A stretch of 64,000 nt of DNA, taken from the NCBI GenBank assembly GCA_016806645.1, contig JACSYO010002165.1, positions 342,001-406,000 on the forward strand, given 5' to 3'. The stretch comes from Ophiodon elongatus (taxonomy: Eukaryota > Chordata > Actinopteri > Perciformes > Hexagrammidae). The notes under the pieces were generated by a model that saw only the letters and a program-made list of their open reading frames with translations, had not been told where the DNA came from and searched no databases. Below are positions 28,334 through 63,615 of the stretch, one piece after another (the stretch's first letter is position 1; each line of letters starts with the position of its first letter). A program made the position numbers and the translations under genes.

Positions 28334-31300
28334 CCGATATCATGATACAGTATTATGTTAAATGCGTATAAAATAATCAAACTGATCAATCAATGCAATG
28401 AAGCGACCATTTTCACTGCAAATGGTTTGACTTATAGCAGAAAAAGAATAAAATAAATCCTGTTATGTGAAGCCTGGGTCGGTTCCAACAAGTGTCCCAG
28501 TGAGCCGCAGCAGAGAGCCAGAAATGCACAATAACACCGGTTACACTTGTGTAAGTCAAGATGGCTGCTATGAAAATAGATTTTTGGCCGGTGTAAACGG
28601 CCTATTGGGTCGTCCAGGGATCCAGACTAACTTTAGGTTGCATTGGTGCATCTAACGTTTTTATTTGGGTGCACCAGCAAATATTTTGGTTGCACCTACA
28701 ATTTTGGCATTTGGCATTTCTTAACACATTATGCAAATCATTGTAATTATGCAGATAAACATCTTTGCCCGATTCTTAGGTTATACTCGCAGTAGAGGAT
28801 TCAAGGGGCCATCACGGTCTTACCTTTCAGTTTGTCTTCTTTGGTGATGATTTTGAAGATGTGTTTGAACTCTTGGACAAGAATCCCTGTGGTGCCGACA
28901 TATGATGGGCATTTAGAGCGGACCACTGAGAGAGAGAGCGAGAGAGAGAGAGACACACAGGTGACATCTATCAACAGATGAGATACAACATTCAGTCGGT
29001 CCCATATCACATTTAAAACATGGCTCACTGTCCGGCCATATCTCAACACAGCCCTAAACTGACCCCACGCTGTCGCTTTAATAGTCGTATTTAAGATTTG
29101 GTCAATAACTTTTGAGCTAAATTTGATGTAAATTCCCCCCTGGAATCCTTGGGTGATTACATTTGCAGAAATTGGACGCTGATGGTTATAAAGTGCCTAA
29201 ATATGCTGAGTGTCACAGCCACTGCTGCAGCTCCAGCAGTGGACTGTGCAAATCAAGAGATGCACCGATCTACTTTATTTCACTTACGATCCGATGCCTG
29301 AATATGATTATCTGCCGATGCCGAATTTGAATAAAAGTGGTAGTATTGCACGATGCAGCACAACTTCCACGGCTCAAAATCTTGGCTTTACACGAGCAAC
29401 AAGTTGCTGTCTTGCTTTTCTGTGTTTCGAGACTCAAACATATCCAAACTAAGGACGTGGGAAGGTTAGCCAACACCAATCGGTTTAGCTTAAAGATCTA
29501 CCTGTGATGATGGCACCGTGGAAGTCTGCCTTCAGAAGCTTCTGTTGCACAAACTGTGGACTGCTGTAAAAAAAAACACAACAGAACATACAAGAGTGAA
29601 AATGCCGTGACAGCAAAAAGGACTTCTGAAATCGCTTTGGAATTGGCAGTGAATGCGGATTCCTCTGTGATCCAAACTGATTTACCATGTTGGTTTCAAT
29701 CCGTTGCACAGGTCAATGATGTACTGTCTCCAGAGTTCATGCAGAGGCAGGAAAAGCTCGTATCTGTGATGTTAATGACAAAGACAGTGATGCTGGGCAG
29801 AGGGGAGGGGCAAGCCAAACAAACTGGCTAAATGGGAAACGTTTCGCAACCAAGATTTTGACAAGACGGTTTTGATGTACGTCAATGTCCCCAACACGTC
29901 ACCAACCTCTGGTGCTCAGGCTTGAGCTGGAAGATCTTCATCGCCCTCTTCTGCCGAGCGTTCAGTCCTTTGGCTCTCTTGCGCTTCCTCTTGGACTTGT
30001 CCTTCTTGGGCCGGGCGTAGCCCAGAACCACCGCCTTGTGACTCAGCATGCTCTTCAGATCATGTTGCGCCTTCGGCTTAATGCTGTTCTTCAGGAACGC
30101 CAGGGTGAAGGCCTCGGCTTTAGATTTGGGACGGGACTGGAAAATGAGACAGTGACAGCGAGATGTGAAATGTAGTTGTTTTTTCTTCTTTCTTGTCACC
30201 AGTGTTGGGTAAGCTACTTTAAAAAGCTTTTCAAGCTTCCAAATACTTCACACTGGAAGAAGTTGAACTACAGCAAAGCTATACGAGGGAAAAATCTAGT
30301 TTGGTTATTTAAAGCTACTTAGGCATACGGAGGTATACAAAGTCAGATGACAACTTAAAAATGACACTTTAGTGAATAAGTACAAGTTAAAAAAACAATA
30401 ACTGTCGAGCATACATCCGACAGAGGTCCTTGATATTAAATGGCAGTCTGAAAAAGATTTAAGGCTCCCTGACAATTCAATTTATTTCAAAAAGTGCCCA
30501 CTTATTTAGTAAACCAAAAAAATGCAATACCCCATTACAATTTGTATTTAAATTTGTATGTATTTGTACCTTTTTAGACTGTTGATCGACTTATGTAGTG
30601 GTCTATAAAATGAGCCTCTTGTCTTACTTGTTGGTTTTTGTAGCATCTTAATCTAAATCTTAAAAACTAAAACCGTCTAAAACAAGATAATGAAGATGCT
30701 GAAGCTGATGAAGCTGATGAAGCTGATGAAGCTGATGAAGCTCTCCCTGCGTGAGCACTGAGCAAAGCCGGCCCTTTAGGCACACGCAAATGCTGACAAA
30801 AGCATTGAAAAACATAAATACATGTTGAGCAACACATTTTTCGATGATTGCGTATAGACAAATATAAAATATGTCTTCTTGTATCCAACCAACAGTCCAA
30901 AACCAAATATATAAATGTTACTATCATTACATGAACATTTACTCAATGAAGGAAGGCATCCAATTCTCATATTTAAAAAAAGGTGGAACCAACAATGAAC
31001 TGATAATCAAAACAGTTGCTCATTATCATTTATTTAGATATCATGGCACTTTCTTTTCTGCAGGAAAGTCTTTGGACAACATGAGTGGAAACTAAACGAG
31101 AGATTACACATCTGGAATACACATTTCATAGTTACGCGATACAGCACGTCTCTGGTCAACATGGCGGTCTCCGCTTACCTCAACACCGAGAACCTTCACC
31201 AGATCCTGAGGAATTGAGGCTCGAACAAGCGCTTCTGTTGAACGGGACAAACAACAGCTGTATTACACACAACCTAACAACTTACTGAGATATTGGACCA

Positions 31301-33050
31301 GAATGCAGGGGTGGGTGTTGGCTCTCTTTAAGCCCCCCCCCACCCCTCTCGAAAATGCCCAGTCTGTAGTTTTTGTAGTAAAAAGCTCCTTTATCAGTGT
31401 GCTATTTTATTCTGGAAACAGGTGAGTGTAGGATGTTACTAAAAACCACGATAGAGGGGTAAAAATTGTCCCCAAGATTTCTTACGTTGCTGTTATGCGC
31501 AAATCCTGCACCTGCAGTGAAGTTGGTTGCTGCGATGGACTGGTACATAATTTAAAAAAAAAAAAAAGAAGCTCCAACTGTTACAGAAGGAAACAAACCA
31601 AATCTTAGGCCGTCCCCAACGCCACACCCAGCAGATAACGCGGCCGAGACAATCGTCTCTTTGACAATTTCAAAATGAAAAAAACAGACTCCCTTTGTGC
31701 TAAAGAACGAGCCAAACACAGCCAGCTAAACGACCATCATGACTTTGTTAAAGGAAGCGAACAGGTGAAAAAAAAAAGAAGCATTCAGCTCACCTCAAAT
31801 ATCATTGATTCGTGAATGCTAGAGACTTAGACACTGTATCACTTTGTTTGAGGGGGATGGGGGGGGGGGGTATTAGAATGAACTGACGCTGACATTTAAA
31901 CATGACGTGACACCTGAAACCATTGTATAACAAGTACAAACACTGAGAATGACCTGATAGTTGAAATGTCAGGTCTCGGAGGGTTGGTGAGCAAACTGAT
32001 TTGGATTGGCTGACAAAAATAGCTGTGCAGGAATAAGCAAATTTTGTTTTTGGTTTGCCAGGGACATCCCTGTGGCAGTGATGAATGAGGTTATCAGTTG
32101 TCGTTGTCCTAAATACAGGTTTGGGTACATGTTGTACATTCTTTAATTGTATAGCCTCAAGGGAACCAAATCAAAAGTTGCTTTTCAAGAGGTGGGTGGG
32201 GAGAGAGAGAGTTTACAGACCTGTCTGACTAGTTACAAATATTCCCTTCTGTACACAGACTGAGAAAGTACAGACTCACTCTACCAGTCGCACTGATATC
32301 AACAACAGATATTAAAAAGTCCAGACAGAGGCCGACGATATGTTTCAAAGTGTCTTTTCTTTGGGGAGAGCTGGGTGTTCAATCTCTTTTCGGTCTCGAC
32401 AGAAATTTTAAGTATCAAAGTCTGACACATACGAAAAGCCGCCATTGAGTGTCTGGTGAGGGTCAGAGTCATGATCTTGTTTACTTACTCTTTATACACA
32501 GTTCCAGGTTTCAATTAAAATTTGGTTTTGTGTGGTTATATAGGCTGTGTGCTTATGTAGGCTATGTGGTTATACAGCCTATGTGGTTATGTAGGCTATG
32601 TGGTTATGTAGGCTATGTGGTTATACAGCCTATGTGGTTATGTAAGCTATGTGGTTATGTAGGCTATGTGGTTATACAGCTTATGTGGTTATGTAAGCTA
32701 TGTGGTTATGTAGGCTATGTGGTTATACAGCTTATGTGGTTATAGCTGTTGTTGTATTTGTACCGTTAATATTTTGAATGCAGACCTTTTAATAAAGTGT
32801 CACTGTATTGCATCACCGTGTTCACAAACCCCTAGCGTAGACCCTGAACGTTACACGGACATCATGACGTTAAAGAGGCGGTTAACCGACTGACAGCCGG
32901 GTCAAAGTAGACAGAGAACATGTTGTTGGAGTTGAAAGAGAGGGATGACGTGAGTTTATGTCGTTGTTTATGTCAGAAACAGCGACGTTATGTCTAGCTA
33001 CTTTAAAGCGAAACTTCACTTCCCTCTCGTAAATGAAACTCACCGTCCAT
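27922..33050 (-). CDS. pop4: Ribonuclease P/MRP protein subunit p29 (POP4)
   Basis: Seven coding exons: 33044-33050, 31179-31234, 30136-30365 region limited to 29907-30136, 29686-29763, 29502-29563, 28824-28925, 27922-28058. Exon 3 is therefore 29907-30136. Total 672 nt, 223 residues (human POP4 has 220), all phases matching. The first exon supplies only MD plus one base, and exon 2 continues EALVRASIPQDLVKVLGVE. Exon 3 has the basic linker 'KAKGLNARQ'-like segment (here 'KRAKGLNARQKRAMK'). Exons 4-7 hold the Sm-like Rpp29 domain: 'YELFLPLHELWRQYI', 'KLLKADFHGAII', 'SKCPSYVGTTGILVQE', 'HIFKIITKED' and the C-terminus 'SAKKFKARGTIDL'. POP4 is a shared protein of RNase P and RNase MRP, acting in the nucleus/nucleolus on tRNA 5' ends and pre-rRNA. 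Identification is secure. The 7-nt first coding exon rests on phase and splice signals only. Confidence 0.93.
28283..28327. repeat. (GT)n in pop4 intron 6
   Basis: GT run of about 45 bp on the plus strand, AC on the pop4 RNA, mid-intron. Confidence 0.95.
29233..29340. repeat. Dispersed repeat fragment ('gatgcaccgatc…ccgatgcc')
   Basis: 'agagatgcaccgatctac' and 'cgatccgatgcctgaat' are characteristic of a fish DNA-transposon-derived repeat. It lies in pop4 intron 5. Confidence 0.5.
30199..30340. repeat. Dispersed repeat fragment ('cagtgttgggtaagctacttt')
   Basis: Begins 'ccagtgttgggtaagctactttaaaaagc', a start I recognise from a common fish repeat. It lies in pop4 intron 2. Confidence 0.5.
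30698..30742. repeat. (GATGAAGCT)n nonamer array
   Basis: About five tandem copies of a 9-bp unit in pop4 intron 2. Confidence 0.9.
31300..32520. other. pop4 intron 1, unique part
   Basis: No other gene seen. It contains homopolymer runs (A at 31553-31567, G at 31860-31870). Confidence 0.4.
32534..32745 (+). repeat. 17-bp minisatellite in pop4 intron 1
   Basis: About twelve imperfect units of 'ctatgtggttatgtagg' or 'ctatgtggttatacagc', in a higher-order alternation of the two variants (about every 51 bp). Because 3 x 17 is divisible by 3, it stays open and yields a false repetitive ORF (YVGYVVIQ/PMWLC) at 32449-32745. Confidence 0.9.
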
Positions 33051-33151
33051 TTCCACGTTCTCGACGACTTCACGAAGAAAACGGGAGGAAACGCAACACT
33101 TTCTAAGTGCAGAAAAACTGTTCAACACATGTGTTTTGGTTCTAACGCGAG

Positions 33152-33165
33152 CTCACTTCCGCTTT
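33152..33165 (-). promoter_or_regulatory. ETS-type motif at pop4 promoter
   Basis: The minus strand reads AAGCGGAAGTGAG about 105 bp upstream of the pop4 start codon, matching a GGAAGT core typical of TATA-less housekeeping promoters. A (TTC)n run lies just beyond, at 33166-33195. Confidence 0.45.
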
Positions 33166-33307
33166 CCTCCTTCTTCTTCTTCTTCTTCTTCCGTCTCTTC
33201 TTCTGAACAGCTGCCGGCAGACTCTCCGCCGCGAGGCGCAATGGTGCCCTCTACATTGTAAACCAGGCACCACACGCCCTTTCTCGTTGGTATCTGTAGA
33301 TAGACAG

Positions 33308-33500
33308 GGCTGCACGGTGGCTGGCTCCACTGTCGCCTCACAGGAAGAGGGATGCGGGTTCGATTCCCGGGCTGTACAGCCCTTCTGGGTGGAGTCCTCC
33401 CCGTGTCAGCGTGGGTTGCCTCCTCCCACAGTCCAAAGACATGCAGCTTAGACACTGAATGGCCATTAGGTGACTCTAAATTGATCGTGGATGTGAGCGT
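33308..33500 (+). repeat. tRNA-like teleost repeat ('gggctgcacggtggc' family)
   Basis: Shows the familiar order 'gggctgcacggtggctggc', 'actgtcgcctcacaggaag', 'gggttcgattcccgggctg', 'tcctcccacagtccaaagacatgcag' and 'ggtgactctaaattg'. 'ggttcgattcc' at 33357-33367 fits a tRNA B box. Widely dispersed in fish. Confidence 0.8.
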
Positions 33501-33504
33501 TCTA

Positions 33505-36200
33505 ACTTATATCTCTGTGTTTGATATGTTTCTATAACTTGCAATTGAAATCATCATCAATTTAACATGTTACACATTTTAATTAGCTGGTGCAGGAGTA
33601 GGTTTCTGCACAGGGATCACTGAAACAAAAACAAGCGCAGAGCCTTATTCAAAGAACTGACTGTACAGAAGAATCTAAAAAGGGCCACAAGTTCCTGTCC
33701 AACCACGTAGTTTCACTCAAATCTGTGTTAATGGTACTTGGTTTTACCCATAAGCCAAAAACTAGTAAAACGTAGCATTCATCAATTTGTTGCACACTTG
33801 GACACAAAAGATATCCAGGCGTGCATGGGTTTTAAAGAACGTCTTTACTTATCTGAAAGCACAGAAATACACGCACATCAGTGCAACGCAACCGCACGCT
33901 GCAGGCTGTTTTTGGCCTACCGAATGAAGCACGCATAACGATCCCCTCGCTTCCTACCCAAAGGACCCCTGAGCTTAAGTGCCTGTATGAGCTTTACTCA
34001 TTGTAACCAAATATTACACTCCCAAACCATTTGTTTCTATTGCAGATGAACATATGCCAGGTGAATTAACAAAACAATTAACAATCAATAAAAATAATAA
34101 ATAAATGAGAATACATGAGAATCTGGGGGGGTGTCCCTGTCTAGTTCTTATTATTGTGTCCAACATTACCGTGGGCCCCACAAATTAATATAACAAGATG
34201 TGATATTGCCCACAATAAATACAGAGGAGCGGGATTCAAACCTTCACCCTGATGAAGATAGATAGATACTTTGACTCATACCAAACACTGACACACCTGT
34301 GTCCCACACTCAGGATTTTGGAGGACAGGTGCTTTTAGAAAAAACATTTGAAACCATGTGTTCGATACTAAGTTTTATTAATATGGCAATAGTTATAACA
34401 AATAAAATTGTTTCATACAAGAAGACTGGAAAAAGCTAGTAAGTGGATCTTGAGTAAGGATTGTTCTGTCAGACTACTATGAACATTCATGCTTACTTCT
34501 GTACAGTGGGTCGCAAACTACCTCTCTTTGGATGTAATGTAAACTAAATGTAATTTATATTTAGAAAGAAAAAACAATTTGACTGACGGTATTAGTGACA
34601 ACATTTTATTTTGATTAGATAACATTTTATTTTGATTAGATAACAAAAGTATATTTAAAAATAGTTTCTGTGACCGCGCACGTTTTAGTTTTGTTGTTAC
34701 ATTTTCTTGACTGACATGTTTGCCTGATGAGTATCATCATTTACACTCATCTCTTCATCTTGTAGTTGGGATCTGCAGCGTTGTTCCGGCCCAACGCTGA
34801 AGGCCCAGCATAGTTTATGTCTGATTCCGGGCAGATGAGCTGGCAAGAAAGCCCTTTGGCTTGTTTCCTCATTCTCCTTCAGCCCGTCTCCACAGCAGCC
34901 CGGCGCCCCACCGAGGAGGCCACGGACGACATTTTGAGAACCGCTGCTTGTACGTTGTCGGATGTTTTTAATAAACTCAAATACAGTCAATTCATGAATT
35001 CTTTCTCAAGTAATGCTTACAGTCAACAGTTAGGGCACCAATAGCTCTTCTTCTCCAAGGCGGCTGCTCTGCATGACCTTCGACCTCGCTACGGTGGTCT
35101 ATAATACATATATATTATATTATTATATATACATTATATTCATTAAAAAAAGAAAGCTAACGAGCTCATTTAAAAATTGTGAGGAAGGTGAAACACCCCA
35201 AGGGCTTCTCTCGATAAAACCAAATAATCAATAAAATCACAAATGAAGTCTCTGGATTTTCTCAAAATATTTATTTAAAATCTGTTTGTCGATTTCTTTA
35301 TACACAGTTATAACAGTTCACAAAATGCAGAGTGACATACAAGCTGTATCTCAAGATAATTGAAATATCAGTTGCATTCCTACTTCCCAATACACATCCA
35401 AACCTTTCGATTAAAAAAAATATATATATTCCCTGTTTTGTTCTACAAATAAACTTTATTTGAACTTTGAATATATTTTATATAAATACCAAGGCACTTT
35501 GTCCTTTCTAGAAGAAAGAAAATATAGGTTTTAAAGGTCTGAATACACTGGCTTTATGGCAGACATCCCTCTCCAAAGTAGATGGAAGATAATCCATGTG
35601 CGTGCGTCACTCCCTAAATGTCCCGGAAACCTGACATGTCGGGGTCTCGGGCGTGAATATAATAAAGCAGTCGAATCAACAGATACGTATGTTCACACAC
35701 ACTCGAGTGTGAAACACTACATCGACTTCCACCGAGGGGCTTTCAGTAGCAGGATGTCAAAATCTGAGATCAGATTTCAGCTACAGCCGTGGGAACAAGT
35801 GGCTGGTTTTCAGATTGAGAAGTGCAGCATTTCATAAGGAAATGTTCCACAGCACTTACAAGGATGGAAGTAAAAAAATATCTAAAAATAATAATGTTGG
35901 ACATGTATCAGGCGATTGTGTCTCACTTCTGTTAAGTAATGTGCAGAGAGCGAGAATACCCTCCGAGTGCTTTCCAGTTAGAGGCGTGTTTCCTGGTTCC
36001 TGGTGGATGTTCTTTCTTGCAGTGTGGGGAACACCACCACATCCTCTACAGATTATTTGTTTTGCCTGAAGTGGTTTGGCCACTTTTAGGTGTTATAAAA
36101 CAGGCAACAGATTTCTATGTCACATCTAACCAATAAAAGTGAAGCGGGCGTGCAACGTCTGTGATCCGTATTTTGAATCCTATCATCCACCCGTACCATA
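33505..36200. other. Intergenic between pop4 and tpcn2
   Basis: No gene supported. A direct duplication 'caacattttattttgattagata' occurs at about 34598 and 34620. Some ORFs (34697-34990 minus; 35556-35837 plus) have no domains. Confidence 0.4.
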
Positions 36201-36214
36201 AAGTTGCTACCTAT

Positions 36215-36395
36215 CGATCATTTTCTACAGTTCTGCATGTTTGCCTGAGAGAGGCACCCCTCCTCGGTGGCTCATCCTGAGGTTTCCTTCCATTTTTACC
36301 CCATTAAAGTTTTTATATTTGAGACGGATTGTAAAGCCCATTGAGGCAAATTTGTGATAAGTGACATCGGGCTATAGAGATATAAAAATAACTTG
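36215..36395 (+). repeat. Dispersed repeat, retroelement 3'-end-like
   Basis: Order of phrases: 'tttctacagttctgcatgtttgcctgagagaggcac', 'cctcggtggctcatcctgaggtttcc', 'gtaaagcccattgaggcaaatttgtgat', 'gacatcgggctatagagatataaaaat'. I recognise this as a very common fish repeat tail. Plus orientation. Confidence 0.75.
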
Positions 36396-36644
36396 CGTTA
36401 CGTACTGATACCAGCAGTTTTTTTTTCTGCGGTTGCTCAGTCACACTATCGAAAAACACACTAAACGAGTTGGGTGTGCCTCCTCTGTCATTGTTCGTGC
36501 ACAACAACGAGCCAAAACTTTGTGTCACCCTGCCCTGTGGTGAGCCTGTGGGTGTGAGTCACTTTTCCTACTTATCAAAACAGATCTGTTAATTCTTTGT
36601 AAACAAGCAACACGAAGGTTATTCTCATTTTACAGCAGCAGTTT

Positions 36645-36668
36645 ATATATATATATATATATACATAC
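36645..36668. repeat. (TA)n microsatellite
   Basis: Short TA run of about 24 bp. Confidence 0.9.
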
Positions 36669-36829
36669 ATTCTTTGCCGACCCATATACCAGAGGGTGAC
36701 GAGACAATATACTTGGAAAAACCCACATTTCAAAGTGTTCGGCATTTCGGCCGTCGTCTTTTTGGTTGGTTTTCGTCGGTCGGCGTATTGTTTTGTTTTT
36801 CCTACCAGAGGTGACACGAGAGGAGTTAA

Positions 36830-37245
36830 GTACAACTGGTGCTGAATAAGACATTTTTAGGCGACCAAAAAGGTTTACTAAATTACTTTCATGAATTGAA
36901 AACACACTGTGAAACTCCCAGACCCCTTAGGGACCTGTCAATCACAAGGTAGCCCCGCCCTAAAGCATACTCTGTTTTATGGTCTGTTTGACTCTAAATG
37001 GACCATAATTTACTAAATGAACATCATGTTGTATTGAAGAAAACTTGAAACTAGAGATTGAGACAATAAACTCATGTTTACTGAGGGAATAAATCAAGAG
37101 AGAAGTAGAGTCATTTTCTATAGACTTCTATACAACCAGACTTCTTTCTGCAAGCGGAGGAGTCGCCCCCTGCTGGCCAGTGGAGAGAATGCAGTCTTAA
37201 GGCACTTCTGCATTTGCTTCACTTTTCTGAACAGGAGGCTTCTGC
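36830..37245 (+). repeat. Dispersed repeat, copy 1 of 3
   Basis: Contains 'aatcacaaggtagccccgccctaaagcata', 'gactctaaatggaccataatttactaaatgaacatcatg', 'aataaatcaagagagaagtagagtcat' and 'ggaggagtcgccccctgctggcc'. The same order is found at 41010-41460 and 53160-53440, all in plus orientation. Confidence 0.9.
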
Positions 37246-37801
37246 CTGATTAACACAGAATGAATGTTCTTGTGTATATTGTTACAGTGTATCATTGGTT
37301 CTTTGGAGAAACAAACCTACCCCCCCCCTTCATACTGAAGTGAATAAAAAGAAATTTCACTCTAGTGAAACTCGTGGTCTCATGAAATTTGGATTTGCTT
37401 TCTCTATGTGCAGTTTCCATGTTGAAAATGGGTCGGAGCTTTTTGTAGTCACAGCTTGATTATATTCTTGTTATTGCAAAGACGTTAATAGATACTGAAT
37501 AGTACTTCAGCACGGAAATTGGCACATAACTTGTGCTTCTTTGGCTCCACCCACTCCCGTTCAGCCTCAACCAACGGCACGGCGTCTCTGTACAACTGAA
37601 ACTGCAGCTGGCAGTGGTCCATGAATACCATAATCAGAACCTACTCGTTTCAGTAGAAGTAATTCATTACACATTAAAACAGTTTAGGATACACTCGTAG
37701 TAGAGCGCTGTAACATTGACATCTCAGCGCTTTTACCACGAGATAAGACTAAATTAGAAGCAGTCTCTTGACTCGCAAGTGCATGTAGGCTCTGGTGCTC
37801 T

Positions 37802-37808
37802 GTGTGTA

Positions 37809-37844
<36 letters not shown>
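37802..37844. repeat. (TG)n at tpcn2 3' UTR start
   Basis: GT/TG run whose right end touches the tpcn2 stop codon, so the sense-strand 3' UTR starts with an AC repeat. Confidence 0.95.
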
Positions 37845-60451
<22,607 letters not shown>

Positions 60452-60781
60452 CCAGGAAATCTACGAGTTCTTCGGCGGGCCCGCTCCGGCACTGTGAAAG
60501 TGAAAGTGTCAGTTCGGCGGGCCACTGGAGTGGATTCAGCCCCCGAGAGGAGAGAGTTTAGTCCGACGGCGGCTCTATGGTCGGCTCTATGGTCAGTGGC
60601 AACTCAAACGTTACATAGTTTTAAACGGCGCAACAGCCTGAAGCTTAGGGCAAGGGGAATGTCCTCTTTTTTAGGAAGTCGACCCTCTGCGCCGCTCCAC
60701 CCTCCCCTGTCCTGTCCTCAAAGTATCACTTTACACAGGCTTTAAAAGCAAGCCTACTCAAACTCCACCTACAGTACGCTG

Positions 60782-60942
60782 CACGTGCTGCAGCCTACTG
60801 CGGCACAGTGGCGCGAAGAGCTGCGACCCCAAGTCACGTGAGAGGACAGAAACGTTCAGTGTAAAACTACTGTACGACATACATGTCCCCAAAGATTAAA
60901 AGTTCGGATGCACTTAAACGTCTGCGGAGGCTGGTGCACGTG
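60782..60942. promoter_or_regulatory. Three CACGTG E-boxes, one CLEAR-like
   Basis: CACGTG palindromes at 60782-60787, 60835-60840 and 60937-60942, about 330-490 bp upstream of the tpcn2 start codon. The middle one reads GTCACGTGA, differing from the TFEB/TFE3 CLEAR consensus (GTCACGTGAC) only in the last base. TFEB controls many lysosomal genes, so this fits a lysosomal channel. Confidence 0.6.
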
Positions 60943-61099
60943 GCACTGTGGCGCGAGCGTGCGCAGATGGCGCGCGAGCCTAAGTATAAACACAACTTCA
61001 CAGGGTCCGTCTAAACGGCGGTGTCGTTTCAGGTCCCGCAGTTTCAGGAGCCCCCTTATTCACGCCCGGGAATAAGGTCCACATTGTGTGGGAACCGCT

Positions 61100-62560
61100 G
61101 CTCAGGTGTCAGGCATATGGAAGCCCATTACTGTCAGGAAAAGAAGAAAAAAAATGAATGAAAGATTTAAAATAAAAAACATAACAAATATAGTCCAAAA
61201 TAATTACATATTGACTCAAAATTGAGTCATTAAAAAAAAAAAAATGTTGGGGGATAATATTTCTATTTTTTGGTCAAAAGTATGCGATAAAGTCAAGTGT
61301 TTGGCAGAGTGTGTCAAACCTTTCACCTTTCACATTATTTTTGATTCAGTAAATCTCAGTAATCTTCAGTAAATGTTTGATTTCCGTCATAATCTTAATT
61401 TTAAAAGTAGAACTACTAATGACTATGGATAAATTATTAATCTGCTGATGATTGTTGTTAACGGGCCAATTTGTAGCATTTTTTAGCGACCTATTATCAG
61501 GATGGAATATAGTATTCACAACTATTATTTTCATTAGTGTATAGTCACCTGAAACGAAGAACTGCGTCTTAGAATGAGCCCTACATCGGTTGCGGACGTC
61601 CTCTTCACGGAGTGAAGCCCCAATACATCGTCCGCTTAGAATAATTCATTTTGTCATTAAACTTTAAACATGTACAAACAACATCTTAAAACTAATTTAA
61701 TATGTCTTTTGGAGTCACTTTATTTCAAACCCTCGACCTCCCGCAACCCCTCCCAGACAGTGTCTCACTAACCAATGGCATTAAACTCCAAATACAAGCC
61801 TGTGTGATCCAATAACCTCAGTGTCCCAGACATTGGAGGAAAAAGGTCTTTCACGGTCTTAATCTAATCTGTTATAGTTTAGTAATAATTGAGTACCATT
61901 AACCTTTACGGAAGAATGTCCCAGGAATAAAACCTCCACCTTTATTTGGAACCAGAGGTTGAGTGAGAGGGAATTTGAAACAGCATCTTAATGTTTCCTT
62001 AGTTATTAGCCTAAACGCCCCCTAAAAGAAAACACAAATCACTGGACATACCCATGTACAGCATGTTAGGGTGAGCGTGGGCAGAATGTGCATTATGAAT
62101 ATATTAGTGATTCAGAGATACGTGCACAGCTCATACTAGAACTTAATCTACTTCCCTGTCGTAATAAAGATATTATAATGGCTATTAGCTTGTCATAGAT
62201 AAAGAAAACTATTCCTGCAGAGGCCTAATCTAACAACTTTGCATTGGATAGATTTGCATCCCCATGGGACCTTAAACAATAGGCCCACGTCTGTTTTATT
62301 ACCGTATTCACATGCTTGTATGCATATTTAAATAGATTTAAGAAGGGATTTCTTCAGGGTCAGTATGGAAAGGGGGAGTGATTACAGTGACCAGCAATCC
62401 TTAAATTCACAAATCGACACAGGAGTATAGTGATAAGATAGACGAGACAAAATCTGAACCTATATTTAACCTCAAAATGAATGAAAAAGAAATGAAGAAA
62501 TATTGAATGTTGTACTGCCGTTTTCAAAAGTCACACTAGTGGCATGGCTCTGAGTACGGC
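61100..62560. other. Intergenic, no gene seen
   Basis: AT-rich sequence upstream of tpcn2. Short ORFs show no domains. Confidence 0.4.
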
Positions 62561-62569
62561 AATGTTGAG

Positions 62570-63060
62570 ATGGTTCAAAGTGGTGGTAAGACTTAGGTAT
62601 CTCAAAAGCTATTTTATGGATTGCTTTGGTATTTTTGTAAAGACATTCATGGTGCCCAGAGGATGAATCCCAATTACTTTGTCAATTCCCTGCCACCATG
62701 AGGTTGACAATTGCGTCTTCGATCGAAACATCTCAACAACTATTGGATGGATTGACTTTGGAGTTTTAGCACAGACATTCATGGTACCCAGAGGATGAAG
62801 CAATGTTGGCAATGTCATCATCAGGCATACATTTAAATGTGTACAATACGTTGACTTGTGACCAAATAACTGCAAAACTACTAACATTCAGTGCCAATTA
62901 GTAAATGCTAGCATGCTAACCTGACAAGAAGGCCAATGAAACATTATCAACATATTGACATATATATAGATATATATATTCATTGTTATCATGTGTGGAT
63001 GCTAATGTTAGCATTTAGCTCAGAGCACCACTGAACCTACAGTAAGTACAGCCTCGCTGA
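62570..63060 (+). repeat. Dispersed fish repeat ('cattcatggtgcccagaggatgaa')
   Basis: Contains the phrase 'gacattcatggt(g/a)cccagaggatgaa' twice (62641 and 62775), 'catctcaacaactattggatggattg', 'tgtgaccaaataactgcaaaactacta' and 'gctaatgttagcatttagctcag'. This is a common fish repeat. Another, split copy is at 11090-11700. The ORF at 62609-62887 is part of it. Confidence 0.75.
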
Positions 63061-63099
63061 GACACAAGCATGACTGAATACTCCTAATCCTTTGGGATA

Positions 63100-63496
63100 T
63101 AAGATAAACAAAAAATATATGTATTTTTTAACTCCAGATCTGTAACCCCAAAGTATTTTTTCAGCAAAATTGGAGCATAAGTTGTTATAAAACCATAATG
63201 TAAATATCATTTTTTTGTGTCGCTATACATTCAAAATAAAATGTGATTTATAAGGGGATAATTGCTTTAAATAAATCTGTAGTCAAACATACAACCATGG
63301 ATTTGACAAATGTGGAAACTAATCGTTATATATATTGTATGAATGAATATTTATTTGAAATACATTTCTGTGATTATACAGAGGCAAATTAAATTTCACT
63401 GTTTTTCTTAAAAGGTATACAGATTAAAAACCCTGAAAAGTTAAAATTAGAATTAAAGAGAAACCCATCAAACATGCTAATAGTGCAAATAACTGC

Positions 63497-63529
<33 letters not shown>

Positions 63530-63546
63530 TATATATATATATACAC

Positions 63547-63577
<31 letters not shown>

Positions 63578-63580
63578 TAC

Positions 63581-63615
<35 letters not shown>

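Noticed and set aside
33360..33400. Possible tRNA gene (B-box-like ggttcgattcc)
   Set aside because: It lies in a known dispersed repeat and no cloverleaf can be formed with the flanks.
62609..62887. 92-codon minus-strand ORF
   Set aside because: Lies within a common dispersed fish repeat that contains an internal duplication.
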